Positions 22,001 to 33,878 of a stretch of DNA of 62,700 nt are shown here, one piece after another. The stretch is from Trametopsis cervina (lineage: Eukaryota > Basidiomycota > Agaricomycetes > Polyporales > Irpicaceae), in the NCBI GenBank assembly GCA_022385755.1, contig MU278397.1:1-62700 (forward strand), given 5' to 3'. Made by a program: the position numbers and the translations under genes. How positions within the stretch are numbered: the first letter of the stretch is position 1; each line of letters opens with the position of its first letter. The notes beneath the pieces are model-generated. The model searched no databases. It was given only the letters and a program-made list of their open reading frames with translations, and was not told the origin of the DNA.

Positions 22001-25000
22001 TTCGTCGATCCCGCCCTGCGTGGATCTGTGCGTGATGGTCGTGTTTCGGGTGGGTGGTCCGAGGAGATATAGGGTTCTCATTTGTGTACATACAGTATGC
22101 GTAGACGGTGCCTTGTGCTACGTATTATTGTTATTTATTACACCAAACGCGATCGCAGACAGTGCAGGCTGCGCGAAGAGGTTTGACTTATCTGATAACC
22201 ACAACCAATCGCCTCCCACCGAACCAAGGATCGGACACTCCTATCTCACCACGCGCACGCACGCGCGATAGAACAGACCCTACAGAGCCCCCTCCGGTCT
22301 TCTGCAATCACGCACAGATACGCAAACACAGACATAATTGACTCGCGGCTCATTGGGTGTAGAGCTAAATATAGCGCGGCTTACGTACAACAACATACAA
22401 CATCCAACATACAGTACAGTATTGGTGCGGTACCTGCTACATAGTGTATAGTGTAATCGTAATCCAACCGCACGCAGACCGAAGCACTCGTCTGTTGGGT
22501 AGGAGTCTGGACCGCGCGGAGGAGCCTGGATTCGCTGCTGAATACGCAGACTATCAACGGTGGATTTAGGAACGGGACAGGACTCGGGGAACGGACGCGC
22601 GCGCGGGGGAGAGGAAGGAAGCCTTTCCACCATATTTTTTTCTACCATGAAGCATAATCGCGTGCGCGGATTGGCTGGGGTTTTGTTCGTTTTCTCATTC
22701 GTTGGGAATGTGCGAATGTGGGAACGAGGATAGGCGTGTATCCTCACGCTGGTATTGGACGCGTCGGTGTGGCCAATCGTACGCGTGCTGTTGGCTGGCA
22801 CATAACGTAGCACAGCACGGTGGACTTCCGAGGTGAGCGTATATACGCTCGTCCCGACGGAACGCCCGTCGTGGTTGGCGGTGGTCGGTGGTTGACGTCG
22901 GAGGTCCGGGTGTGCAGGGCGCTCCGACGGGGCTATGTGGGTGTGGCTGTCTTTGTTCGCGGGGTTGTGAGTCGGGGAATTGAAAGCCAAGCTTGAGACG
23001 CATTGGGCGTAGGGAATGATTTAGCATGACTAAGCCGAGAAATAAGAGGAACTCGTGGAGGCGAAACCCAGCAACTGGTGGCCTCCATGAGAAAGGTTGG
23101 AACGCGCGGAGTTTGAGCGGCGTCCTTGAATCCTCGAGGGCTGGTGGCGAATTCAATCGACGTACCTATCGTACCCTGAATTTGAAGCGAGAAGCGGGAA
23201 GGACATTATCGCAATCGTTATCTGAGCCCGACACCTTGTCTTCGACTTCGACTTCGACGTTGACTTGGGCACGCTTTGCGAAGGGTTTCAACGCCAAACC
23301 GCGGATGAGAGACCGAAGAACGAAGTGGCACACACGGAAAACTTTTTCCTCGAATACAAACCGCGCTTGCGTTGAAGGCCACTGTCGGCGCAAACCGCCT
23401 GGCTTGTAGATTCCCATTGGTCCCAGCCTAAACAGACCGAAAAAAGCCGACATGGGTTCTGGCCTGACAGCTCGAAGACCTATGCCCACGTCGATACGAA
23501 AGGTCCAGGCGTCGTGCGCACTTTCCTGCGGACTGAGGTATAGTCAGTATGGTAAATGGCTGGCGGTTTGTGTGATTCGTGAGAGTGCGAGTGGGAGGGA
23601 CGTCATTGGGTAGGGAGTTAAGGCGGGGCGCTGGACGTTACGGTCGTGTATAGATGAGTTAAGGCGAAGTCTGTGAGGTCAATAGAGTAGGAGGAAATCA
23701 AAGTGAGACGCTGGCGTACGATCGTTCAATGGGCGTATCGTGCACCAAGAAGCATCCGGCGCAAGGGCCTGGCAAACAGAACCACCACACGCTTCTGTGT
23801 GGCTAGCTCGAAAGATTGAATTTTGCCTTAGGGCTTGGGAGTGGCGAAGAACGATGGAGTCTTCCAGAAGTATGGGATGTGTATGGAGGGAAGGTTTCGT
23901 GGCGGGCTTGGAGGGCTGGGCGTTGCGCCAAGCGAGACTATTGGACACCGTAGAACGGGCTTGGATTGGACGGGCCTGGTAAACAATATTCAGCGAAACG
24001 AAACATGGGCTGGGAGGGATGCTCGAGAATGTTCGATGGGTGTGCTCGACCGGACTTGAATCTGAAGCTCGTTAGTTAGTCCGAGTCCGAATCCGAGAGC
24101 CAGAGGTCCCGTCATTACGCGCGCAGCCCGTAACACCGCTAGTAAGTTATCCTTGCATCCGAGTTACGATTCCGTATAGGAGAACGATGTCATACAAGAC
24201 TGAGTAGCAGCATTACCGGCTGTGATCGTCGATCGCGTGTATTGCAGAATATCGTCCTCAGGACCCACTTAATTGAGGCGGGCACAGCGGGCCCGGATGC
24301 GGAGCGCGGAAGCAAAGCGAGGGGCGATCTGCAGGTCACCGTGCTAACAAGTATTGTCATATGCTGTAAAGACATACCGCACAGTTACGTATGAGTGCAC
24401 TATGGGCAACGATCCACTCAGGAGCAGCGAGACCGATGGAGCGCGGGGTATGTTCGGGGGAGCGGAGCCCGTGTTTTGCTTGCTGCTTGCATGTTTCTGG
24501 TGTTCTGGATTCTGGTGTAATCCGTAATCCTTCCGTGCCCGAGCTCGGATGCGTGCGGTACCGTACCGCGTTGAGGCTCGATGGAGCACTCGGAATATCC
24601 GCTGCAGGAGCAATTTTGGGGTATGGTAGAGATTCTGGCTGGTTAATTGTTAGAGTGCGGAAGTGGTTTACCGTTAAGATTAGCTAGCCGGACGCTTCGG
24701 ATTCGGCGTGTGGGGCATGTTTCGTCGGTGAGTCGGGTCGAGGGAGAGAGGCGCTGTGGTGCCGGGATGGGGCAGTTATTTGTTTTGTGGACATGGACAG
24801 CGCTAGCCGGGTCAGTTATGCCATTGGGCACGCACCAGCCAGTGCAGCATAGACGGGGGCTGGGTCCAGGTCGGAGCAGAACGGCATGGAAGGTGCGGCG
24901 AGATGAGATGGGTACAGTAAGGATTAGAAATGGTGATAACTTACACACACGCCTAAGTACTGCGTGGGGGTGTGATAAGCGTTTGACGGATGGGACTGGG

Positions 25001-26161
25001 TGTGGCATGGAGACCCTGATAGCGTTCGATTTCCGAGCGACGGCGTGTGTACGTGGTAAGACGTGTAAGAGCCTGTTCGATGGTTGGGAATGCTCATATG
25101 TAGTGTGTGTGCTAGTGAGGAGGCGGGAATTCCGAGGGTGATCTAGAGCTCGCCAGCGGAGAATCCGGCATAGTACTGCAGTGCTTGCAGCAGCCGCTGC
25201 GTACTGATGCAGAGAGTTAGACTGATGGATACCGAGCTGTATGCCTAGCTAGTGCAAAGCGTAATAGGTGTGAGATGGATGGCAGTCCGTACGTACGGAG
25301 ATCTGGCGCAGGAAGGCGTTGATTGGGACGGCCGGCGGGCGGCAAGGGAGAAGATGGGCAGGGGTAAGTCGGTGCAGCTCGACACGGTGCAGCGATGATG
25401 TGGATGCAAATAATTATAATCGCCATTGGTTGGCCAGCGGGAGCCCACAAGCAGCAGCAGGCGTATTAGCCTGCCGCGCCGGATACGGAAGCAGATTTGG
25501 GAGAATGGTCAGTGGGTGCCTTGGACGAGAGATTGCCCAGCGGGAGCCGGTTGATCTCACCACACGGATTTTGCGCACCGATGTCTGCCGCGTCGCCGAT
25601 GATGTATTTTCGGCCCTCTGCGCTGTGTGTGGTGCTGTCGCGGTCGTCGGCGAGGGCATACTGTGCTGTAGAGGACAATGGGGGAGCCAGTCAGCGTACC
25701 CAGGCACGCGATTGGGCAGGCCGTTTACGGGAAGGCGAGCAGCGCAGAGGAGCTCCCCCACGGCTCGGCAGGGCTCGTGCCGAGAGCGGATCGTGTGGTT
25801 GCGGCCAGCTGTGCCGGGTTATCGGGTGTGCTGGGGTCCTGCGCCCAATTTGCGGGGTTTATGACGTTGGCGACACACAATCCGCGATTTAATCCCTAAA
25901 GCAGTGGCGTCAGCTGCCTATGCCGGATCGCCGTGGCGTTGTGCACCTGCGCAGTTTGTCGCCAGGTAAAAATCAGTACGAGGCGTGGCTGAGGCGGTTG
26001 GTGCGATGTAAGGTAGTGGAAAAAAAAGCAGTGAGGGGGATCGGGCGATTGTGGAGTCGGACCGCGCAAAATAAAATAGTATTAAGTGATCTGAGATCTC
26101 GCGCATGAAAATGATGATGGACGGTGTGGTTCGGTTGGAGGCGCCCACTAGAGCGTCGGTC

Positions 26162-26194
26162 ATGCCTCCCAAACGTATTATACCATCAGGATGA
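26162..26194 (+). promoter_or_regulatory. Short upstream ORF overlapping the kinase start (ATGA)
   Basis: An ATG at 26162 opens a ten-codon frame ([10 protein letters not shown]) whose TGA stop at 26192-26194 overlaps the kinase ATG at 26191-26193, giving the string ATGA. If transcription begins upstream of 26162, ribosomes reading the small frame would stop exactly on the main start. The transcription start is not known from sequence. Confidence 0.5.
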
Positions 26195-29100
26195 CACCCC
26201 CCTCGCTACTTTCCCAGTCCCCGTCCGATACCACCACCTCTCCCTCCGACCATCACCATCCTTCTGTCGCCGCATACAAGTCGCTTGCGACCCTCCATCT
26301 ACTACAGCTCTCGACGACAGATATCCCCACCATGCTCTCGGCGAGGCCCATGCAGCCACTGCCCATCGCAGTGCCCCAGTCCATCTCCTCCGCGTCCTCG
26401 CCCAATCACCTCTCCCCGAACGTCCCCTCCTCGCCTGCACGCCCCGCATCCCACTCACAACGCTCCTACTCATCGCAACAGTCTATACCCCCCTCAATAC
26501 ACCTCCAGGCCCCCTCACCTCAGCCCACACCAGATCCTACACCCACCCTCGCTGATTTTCAGCACCCGCCGCATACACCTAATACCCCGCAATCAAAGGA
26601 GCAGGTCAGTGTCTTTCTATACTCGTATCACAGGTACAATGAATAACATGCTCATTCCTCTCGCTTGCTTGGTCCCCTTGGCCAATTGACTCCCTGTGCA
26701 ATCGCGTTACCCTGCACAGGCTCCATCTCCTAGTAGACGCCCATCTAAGGGTTTGCTCTCTGCGACTCTTGCACGACGCTCCCCCTCTCCTGTCCGCACG
26801 ACGTTCCCGTCGATGGCAGAACATGAGCAGCACCCGCCGTCCCCAGGGGGCTTGGATAGCCATTCGTCAGGGGGCTCCGCGACTTCTTCGAGCCGTTTCC
26901 CCTTCAGCTCACGCAAGGCGAGCTCCATCTTTGCCTCGTCAGCGCCCTCGTCTCCGCATGTCGGCAGCCCAGCAGACACTCCTGAGCGAAAGAACTCGGA
27001 TCCCAGTCGTGTACCGCTTCCGGCGTCGACAGCGGGTACCCCACCTGAGCATTCGGCGACGGCCGAACATCCGACACACGCCCCATCGACTCCGCACAGC
27101 AAAGTTGGCAAGAGCCCGAAGAGCAAAGACGGCCCCTTGCATGATTTGAAACGTTTCTTGAACCACCATATCGTGCACAGTCACCATTCGTCACCTTCGA
27201 CGTCGGCCAGCACTGCGCCGTCCACGGGTCTCATTACCCCGGCAGAGCCTCGGCTTCCGGAGCAGCAGAGGCGCGGTAGTGATTTCGATCACACGGCGAG
27301 CTTGTTGGAGGCGGCTGAGGCAGCGCAAGCACATGCTATGAAGGACGAGCATCACGATGGGTATCGCAGGAACCGGTTCACTACGTTGCTGAGAGCGGCG
27401 CAGAAGGACCACCCTGAGAAGGATCATTCCCCTTCCCTCAGGAGGTCGCCGTCCCCTTCTGCGTCCTCGGTTATCACTGCCAGCACGCAAACAACGTCCC
27501 GCTCACCACCGAGAACCATAGATTCATCCTACAGCGACCATTCGGAAATCACAGACGACACGCCTTCTACGCCTTCCGGCAGGAAGCACTCGCCTACGAA
27601 GGCTTCGCGGAAGGACTCCGCCCCTCTGCTGAACGGTGCGCCTAGCTTATCGTCGGCAACTCACGTTCACATGTCCAAGAAATACGGCAAGTGGGGAAGG
27701 GTGCTGGGGAGCGGTGCGGGCGGTACGGTCAGGCTGATAAAGGCGTCGAGTAAGCATGGGGGGACGATCTATGCGGTGAAGGAGTTTAGGCCAAAGAGGC
27801 AGGGGGAGACCGAGCGGGAGTATCAGAAGAAGGTGACTGCGGAGTTTTGTGTGGGAAGCACGTTGAAGCACAAGAACATAATCGAGACGGTGGATATCGT
27901 GAGCGATCATGGGCATTTCTATGAGGTGAGTTTCTTTGAATTTGTCTGCGCGTGCAATGGGGGGAGATTGTGCGGCGCTGGGATGTGACGGTACTCAACG
28001 ATTTGCGCGGTGATAGGTCATGGAATACGCCCCGTACGATCTGTTCAGTGTCGTTATGTCTGGGAAGATGACGCGCCCCGAGATCTACTGCGTCTTCCGC
28101 CAAATCTGCGACGGAGTGGAGTACCTTCATTCGCTCGGTCTGGCCCATCGGGATTTGAAGCTCGACAATTGCGTCATGACGACAGACAACGTCGTGAAGC
28201 TCATTGACTTCGGCACCGCGACCGTCTTCCACTATCCGGGCAAGAAACAGACTATGGCGACCGGTGTCGTTGGCAGTGATCCGTACCTTGCCCCGGAGAT
28301 ATTGAACTCAGAAGAGTACGACCCGCGCAAGACCGATGTTTGGAGCGTGGCCATTATCTTCCTGTGTATGATATTGCGGAGGTTCCCCTGGACGATTCCT
28401 GACCCCAAGTCCGACCCGAGTTTCAGAGCCTTTGTCCACGCGCACCCGAAGCTGTCTGAGAAACCTCCTCAAAAGAAGAAGAGCATAGAGTCTGTGAAGA
28501 AGGCCTCCACTACTGACAAGAAGGACGAGAGCGTAAGCCATCATCGCGCGCCAACGCTTCACGGCCACCTCGCTCCTGCGGACAAGCCCGAGTCAGATCG
28601 CGGCAACTCCTCGGATTCTGGCTCGTCCATCGAGCCCGACCGTCTCTCTGTTGCGCGGACTTCCTCTTCATCTGGAACTTCGTTGACCGTGCCACCGTCG
28701 CACGAGCTGCCACCTCATATCAGCAGTCTGGCGACTTGCTCGTACCCGAGCTTACCCCTCCTTGGCAACGGCGTCGTCTTCCAGCCCGCGGAGGGCCCAG
28801 TCGAGATGGACGCGTCTGTCCTCAAGTTTGCACGCCCCGCGAACTCGACGGAAAGCTTGCCTGCCACTGCTTCGCCTGAGATGGGCTTCGCCTCTGGCTG
28901 TGAACAGATCACCCCGTCACATCGTCCTAGCCACGTCCGGTCCTCGACAATACACAACATCCTTGAGAGTCCGAAGATGGAGCGCGCGGTCCTTAGGGAC
29001 GATGATGCGGGCGTGAAGGCGCACGACTATGCGCTCACCGCTGAGCCTGAAACCATCGAGCAGCATGAGCCATCCGTCGCTGAGCCACATCGCAGCGAGC

Positions 29101-29504
29101 AGAAGACCGAGAAGCCGAAGACACCCGCCCGCCGTCGCCCTCGCGCTGACAGCGGCGCATCTGTGGCGACATTCCACTCTGGCGGCGCTGAGTCAATATT
29201 CCGACTACTTCCCCGCGAAACACGGCCTGCACTGCAACGCATGATGTTCGTCGAGCCGAGTGCACGGTGCACTTTGACGGACCTGCTCAAGGGCAAGGGA
29301 CGCTCGAACGACTTGCTGTGCGGCTGCAACTCGCACGACCGGGACAGCCCGCGGTGCGCGGACCACGAGGACGATCCGGAAGATGAGGATGACGGTGACG
29401 AGTGGCTGAAGAGCATCGAGACGTGCCATGCTGGCCGCGCGGCGCAGCATACGCACATCAAGGTCGCGGTGGACGAGAAGGCGCACAAGAGGCGGTTCTT
29501 CTAG
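26191..29504 (+). CDS. HAL/NPR-family Ser/Thr protein kinase
   Basis: Three exons: 26191-26604, 26720-27925, 28017-29504, giving 1035 aa. The N-terminal ~455 residues are Ser/Pro/His-rich and disordered. The kinase has the glycine loop [13 protein letters not shown] (about residue 466), AVKEF (491), HRDLKLDN (584), DFGTAT (604) and a P+1 region with APEIL (632). These resemble yeast Hal4/Sat4, Hal5 and Npr1, which stabilise nutrient and potassium transporters at the plasma membrane. Subdomain XI ([16 protein letters not shown] ... [11 protein letters not shown]) comes only after a ~250-residue low-complexity insert, so the C-lobe is interrupted. The tail has a Cys/His-rich patch, [15 protein letters not shown], and an acidic run. 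The upstream region is the 10-kb desert; a ten-codon frame ends on its ATG. Confidence 0.9.
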
Positions 29505-30503
29505 CGTACTGTCCACCGTCTACGCGTGTTCTGTGCTCTGTGCTTTCGACTTCTTATAGACTATATATCTTGCTTCGCTTCGCTTCGTCCTTTGGCCCCC
29601 CACGGGCATTCGACGCTCCCTCGCCGTTGTTTTCTCTTCATCCACGCATACTTTCCATCGTCCTCGTTCCGCCCGAGACGCTCCTTTGCATGTTTGTTTA
29701 TGGCCCACGCAAGTCTTGTCATGACACTGGGACTATCCGCTTCGCTGTTCGTATATCTTCGCAGCCTATTATTGCTCTTGCTTTTCCCCTTTCTTCCCTG
29801 CCTCTCTCTATAGCTCTTTCGTCTCTTTTCTCTTTTCTATATTTTCGCATTTCATTTAACCGTATGGTGTGCCGCGCTCGTGCGCTCGTCCTCTCCACAG
29901 CCAGTCGACGTTCCAGAGCCGCCACGCCGCATCTCCCTCATCAACAACGTCCCCGCGTCGTCCTGCCCTCGCATACCTCACTCATCGCCCTCTTCATCCT
30001 CATAGCCCCACACGACGACCTCACGACACCACGCGAAGAAACTGGCCTGCCTCCCGTCCTCCTTCTCTTCATACCCTCCATACCCCCGTCTCTACTCTCT
30101 CTCCCTCTCCGTGCACTTACGCCGAGGGCGGCGCACGCAAGGTCCAAAAAGAAAGCTGAACACCAACACCAACTGTAATTTGATTCCCACCAAACCCCGA
30201 CATCCCCCGCCCACACCCACTCGGTGCTGCTCCCCTATACATAAATATAGAAGAGTGCTCGTGTAATTGTAGTACGCGTACATCTCACAATTAAGTATCT
30301 GTTTGCTTTACGAAAGTGATTGTGTGCTTTAAGTGTGATGGTCAGTGTGCATAGGTTTGCGTAAGTGGTCAGCGAGGTGTACTTGAGATGTGCTCACGTA
30401 AGGAGGCGTGTGGTTCATGACGGGGAGCCCTCGTGCAGGTCTATTATAGGGCACGCAGGATGGATTGCTCGAAGCAACGATATAAATACACAGAATCCAA
30501 TTG
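29505..30503. other. Convergent intergenic region, no gene seen
   Basis: The 3' flanks of the kinase and YOS9 meet here. The forward strand is strongly pyrimidine-rich from about 29530 to 30170 (runs of CTCTTTTCTC type), which creates long chance frames rich in Ser, Leu and Pro. None carries a recognisable domain. Confidence 0.5.
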
Positions 30504-32444
30504 CTACAGCTCGTCTCTCTGCTTGCCTGCCTGTTCTTCTTTCTTCTTCTTCCCCTTCTCCTGCTCTTCATCCCCCGCCTTCGGTTTCACATCATATCCA
30601 ACCGCACGCAAGATCTCCTCCAGTGACGCACCCTGAACGTCCTCACCCTCCGTGCCGAACCCGTCCTCGCCGTCTTCCGGGAACTCGATCACTGTCACCA
30701 CCTGTTCACCCTCGTCGTCTTCGAACACGAACTCGCCTCCCGTAAACTCGCCTGACGCAACGATCTTCTCCAGCGCCTTGCGCAGCATCTCATTCTGCTT
30801 TACCTTAAGTTCTTGCCGCATCTTCTCCGCCGCCGCCTTCGCGCCGTCCTGCGGCTGCGCACCCTCGACAGCGGCCGCTGCGGGTGGCGGAGCGATGACG
30901 GGCTTGGTGGGACGCTTCTTGGCTTTGAGGGGGTACTCGCGCTCAGGGAGGGCTCGGTCGATGGTCTCGTAGTCGGCGGGCGAGACGATCTCACGGCATC
31001 GGACGTACGTCTCCTGGTGGGAGTCACGACGCGAGCGGAAGCCTGGCTCGCTGCAGAGACGCGGGGTGGCGATGTGGACGACGTAGTGGCACGTTTGGGT
31101 CTCCTTGACGAAGAGAATAGAGTCGGTCATCGTCATTGAGCAGTGGAACTGTGATGGACGAAGGTCAGCTTAATGAATTCCCAAGCAGCCGTTCGGGAAG
31201 ACGTCAGAAGAATCGCCAAGACGCAGATACCGGGTGTCGATGGGCGAACGCCTCACAGGCGTGGTGGCTGGCGCTTTACGTTGGTTGGCCACCAATACAA
31301 TGTGAAGAAACACAGGAACACAGGAGATCCCATCGAAGGATGAGGTACGGCTGCGGCTTGACAGGCGTAGGAGTTGAGCAAAAGTCGTGGGTACACACCT
31401 GGATCTCGATTTCGCGCCTCCTACCGATCTTCTCGCAGTACGTGCCATCTCCCCATCGCTGCACAAGGTATCTGGACCCTGCATGACGCGCCAGCTCGAC
31501 GTTCGCAGCTATCGCCGCCTCCTGGGCGACTGTGAGGTCAGCACCAGGCTCCGGCGTTGGGGGCGCACGGCCGAGTGTATAAGCTTCCCACTAGAAGATA
31601 ACATTTAGTACACGAGGAACATTGATACGGGATAAACTTACTTCGGTATCCTCTTCTGGTTTGTATTCGCCTATATATAGAGTTCAGTGGGCAATGACAT
31701 GAGAAAAAATGGCGTGCAATATAGACTTACCGAGCCGCTGTTGGTTTGGACGTTGCAGCTCGTGGAATTGGCGGACATGTGAGTTGTGACAGTAAGCATA
31801 AGTGAACCATCCTTGTTTGTGCTGTGTCGGAACGCGAGAGCCGTGAGAGGGCGCATCGGTGATAATAGTCGTGATACGTACATAGAGACAGCTGCCGGAT
31901 AGGGGCTGCAGCAGCGACCAGGAGTGTACCGGCGTCACCTCTGTCGTGGATTCCTCAGCAGCGGCTGGTGTAATATCCGGCGGTGGTGGAGGAATCAAGC
32001 AGAGGTAGGATGACCGCGGACCCATTCTCATCAACTCGAGTCTGTAGCTCGGAGAAGTATCTGACTGCGCATATACGGCACGTATCGTGAGTACCCCAAC
32101 CCATGGATTGTAGCGAGACTGCAAGGACCAACTTCTGTCGCTGCTGTCTGCTCACCACGTCCCTCCTCCGTACTGCCACCGTCTATGCTCTTGACCGGCG
32201 GCGTCCTCCACTGCGCGTCCTCCTGCCATGGCTGGTCCAGAAATTCGAGCTCTCCGCCGCGGAGGCCATTCTGTATCCACCGTTGTGCGGTCTCGTTCAA
32301 TAGGGGCAGGCCGTTCAGGAACGCGACGCGGTATTTCGGGAAGGCAAAGGGGTCTTCGGGAGAGAGCGAGTTATATATACGCGCGGTGACGAGTGTCCAT
32401 AGGGATAGGGGGAGCACAGCGGCGGGTATAAAAGTACCCCGCAT
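30504..32444 (-). CDS. YOS9: ER quality-control lectin Yos9 / OS-9
   Basis: Six exons on the reverse strand: 32444-32156, 32060-31882, 31821-31731, 31670-31642, 31590-31399, 31148-30504, giving 474 aa. Yos9 reads trimmed N-glycans on misfolded luminal proteins and hands them to the Hrd1 ubiquitin ligase. An N-terminal signal peptide (about 22 residues, MRGTFIPAAVLPLSLWTLVTA) is followed by the family block FPKYRVAFLNGLPLLNETA and LRGGELEFLDQPW. The mannose-6-phosphate-receptor-homology domain spans GSCLY, GWFTYAYCH, VQRWGDGTYCEKIGRRREIEIQFHC and ETQTCHYVVHIATPRLC, with paired cysteines and the sugar-binding R/E/Y pattern. The protein ends QRDEL, an HDEL/KDEL-like retrieval signal. The fifth intron is 250 nt, long for this locus. 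Confidence 0.95.
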
Positions 32445-33304
32445 TTTCGAGATGAGCTGGCACGACGAGCGTCGGCGAAGGCGGTGAGTGCGCAAGACGT
32501 GTCGCGAACGTTGACGAGAGTCTGTTATGGGCGCCTGCTGCTGAGGTATGTCGTGGCGTGACGTCTGCGGATTGAGGCGGAGCTTGAAGCTGGGAAATGC
32601 CGCGCGATTGCGATGATTGCCATATTGGGCAAATGTTCCGTTAAGCAGGGATTGAGATGATCTTCGCGTCCACGGCCGTCGAAGGCTGCGATGATTTATG
32701 TGCGAGCGTGCTGGATTGCGACCGGGCAGAAGACGTCGCAGCAGACAAGGTGGGCCGGCGTCGGCATGATTCGGCTGGATATCTTGCGGAATTGTGGGAA
32801 TATTATTCGATATTGTGTGCGCACGGGCGTACCTGGCTAGGGCGGGCTGGAAATAAGCTGCATGTTGCCTAGCCTGCTGCCCCGCGCCCACTTGGCCTGC
32901 TGACAGTGACGTAAGGGACGCCTGTGCCCGCGGTGGTCATCAGGAGGCACGGACAAGATAATGGAGGACGGAAGGAGAAGAGGATTATCGCAGCGGTTGT
33001 CGCAACTAATATCGCAGGCATTATCGCATTATCAATATCGCATTATCAATAAAACGTCCATCAATTGGCAACTGGGATCTCGAGCACTGGCACATAATTA
33101 CGTACATTGCATTTTGTTGAATCGCTGGCGACCGGGGAATATTGGAAGAGAGATAATAAACACCTGTTTTGGTCGACTGCACGCGAGGAGAAACTGTATT
33201 AGGTGATTTACCGTTCAAAAGAGGGCCCATTTCAGTCCCATTTCCCTTCCCACCTCTTTCCTCTCCCAACGCGCCCTCTCTCCCCTTCTCTCCCCGCCAC
33301 GACC
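32445..33304. promoter_or_regulatory. Divergent promoter region of YOS9 and the AT-hook gene
   Basis: About 860 bp. An AT-rich stretch with repeated ATTATCGCA words (about 32985-33050, e.g. GATTATCGCAGCGG, GCATTATCGCATTATC) lies near the middle. GGTATAAAAG at about 32425-32435 falls inside the first codons' flank of YOS9 and is a possible TATA-like element on the other strand. No coding sequence is supported. Confidence 0.4.
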
Positions 33305-33878
33305 ATGTCTTCCTCTGCACGCGACGACGCCGTGGAGGATACCAAAGTCGACGAGCTCGAAGAGGCTGCAGTCGAGGCAGAAACAGGTCCGTCGCGTCGA
33401 TCGCAACTCACACCTCCCATCTTCCCACAAGCGCTCTCGCATTCATCACCCTGACTTCCGTTTTCTTCCTCTCCCACAACAGCTGCTGCCCCCGCAGAAC
33501 CCGTAAAGCGCAAGCGGGGCCGTCCCCCAGGCAGCAAGAACAGGAAACCCCCCGCGCCCGCAGCGGCAAGCTCCTCGGCTGCGGAGGGCACGTCGGGCGA
33601 TGCCCCGGTGAAGAGAGGCAGAGGCCGACCCCCCAAGGTGCGCATCGCACCATCTCACACCTCTGCCATGCATGCTGAGCTATCGCGCCTCGCAGCGCAA
33701 ACAGGACGAGTCGGGGGATGCTGAACCGCCCGCGAAGCGCAAGCGCGGTAGGCCTCCCAAGGCCAAGCCAGCTCCCCCTCCCGCGGAGGCATCGGGCGAC
33801 GATGCCGCAGAGGACGAGGGAGGAGAGGAGGCTGCACCCAAGAAGAAGAGGGGCAGGCCTCGCAAGGACGCGTCCTAA
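33305..33878 (+). CDS. AT-hook (HMGA-like) chromatin protein
   Basis: Three exons: 33305-33386, 33483-33637, 33696-33878, giving 139 aa. The protein has an acidic head (DDAVEDTKVDELEEAAVEAE) and four AT-hook cores: KRGRPPGSK, RGRGRPPK, KRKRGRPPKAK and KKRGRPRKD. Alanine/proline-rich acidic spacers separate them. AT-hooks lie in the minor groove of AT-rich DNA, so an architectural role on chromatin is expected, like animal HMGA proteins. It has no other domain. Each exon after the first carries one or more hooks, suggesting internal duplication. The gene faces kynurenine monooxygenase tail to tail. Confidence 0.9.

Larger units (their letters stand above)
18539..24919. repeat. Dispersed TACAGTA/TACTGTA motif cluster
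   Basis: The 7-mer TACAGTA or its complement TACTGTA was found at 18539, 18835, 18872, 19782, 20672, 21810, 21827, 21936, 21941, 21967, 21972, 22091, 22410, 22415 and 24913. Several are doubled as TACAGTACAGTA. Ten of the fifteen lie between 21.8 and 22.4 kb. Random expectation for both strands over this span is below one. Confidence 0.7.
16222..26161. other. Gene desert of about 10 kb
   Basis: No open frame on either strand shows family motifs, and I could not assemble an exon series. The longest frames (236 aa at 22280-22990 reverse; 191 aa at 20541-21116 forward) are rich in Arg, Pro, Thr and Cys with no domain, as expected from chance frames in GC-rich DNA. No tRNA cloverleaf was found. 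The stretch contains many TACAGTA/TACTGTA words, a 13-bp perfect hairpin (19033-19060), a 14-bp tandem repeat (18940-18993), a 14-bp palindrome (17815-17828) and a short TTCGAC run near 23240. It contains the 3' flank of PRP28 and the upstream region of the kinase gene. It could hold non-coding RNA, a long regulatory region or decayed transposon; the sequence alone does not decide. Confidence 0.6.

Noticed and set aside
22280..22990. 236-codon open frame on the reverse strand
   Set aside because: Composition is Arg/Pro/Thr/His with no domain or conserved word. No splice-supported extension; likely a chance frame in GC-rich DNA.
29526..30178. Several long frames in the kinase 3' flank
   Set aside because: They follow a pyrimidine-rich tract that produces Ser/Leu/Pro runs in three frames. 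No motif.
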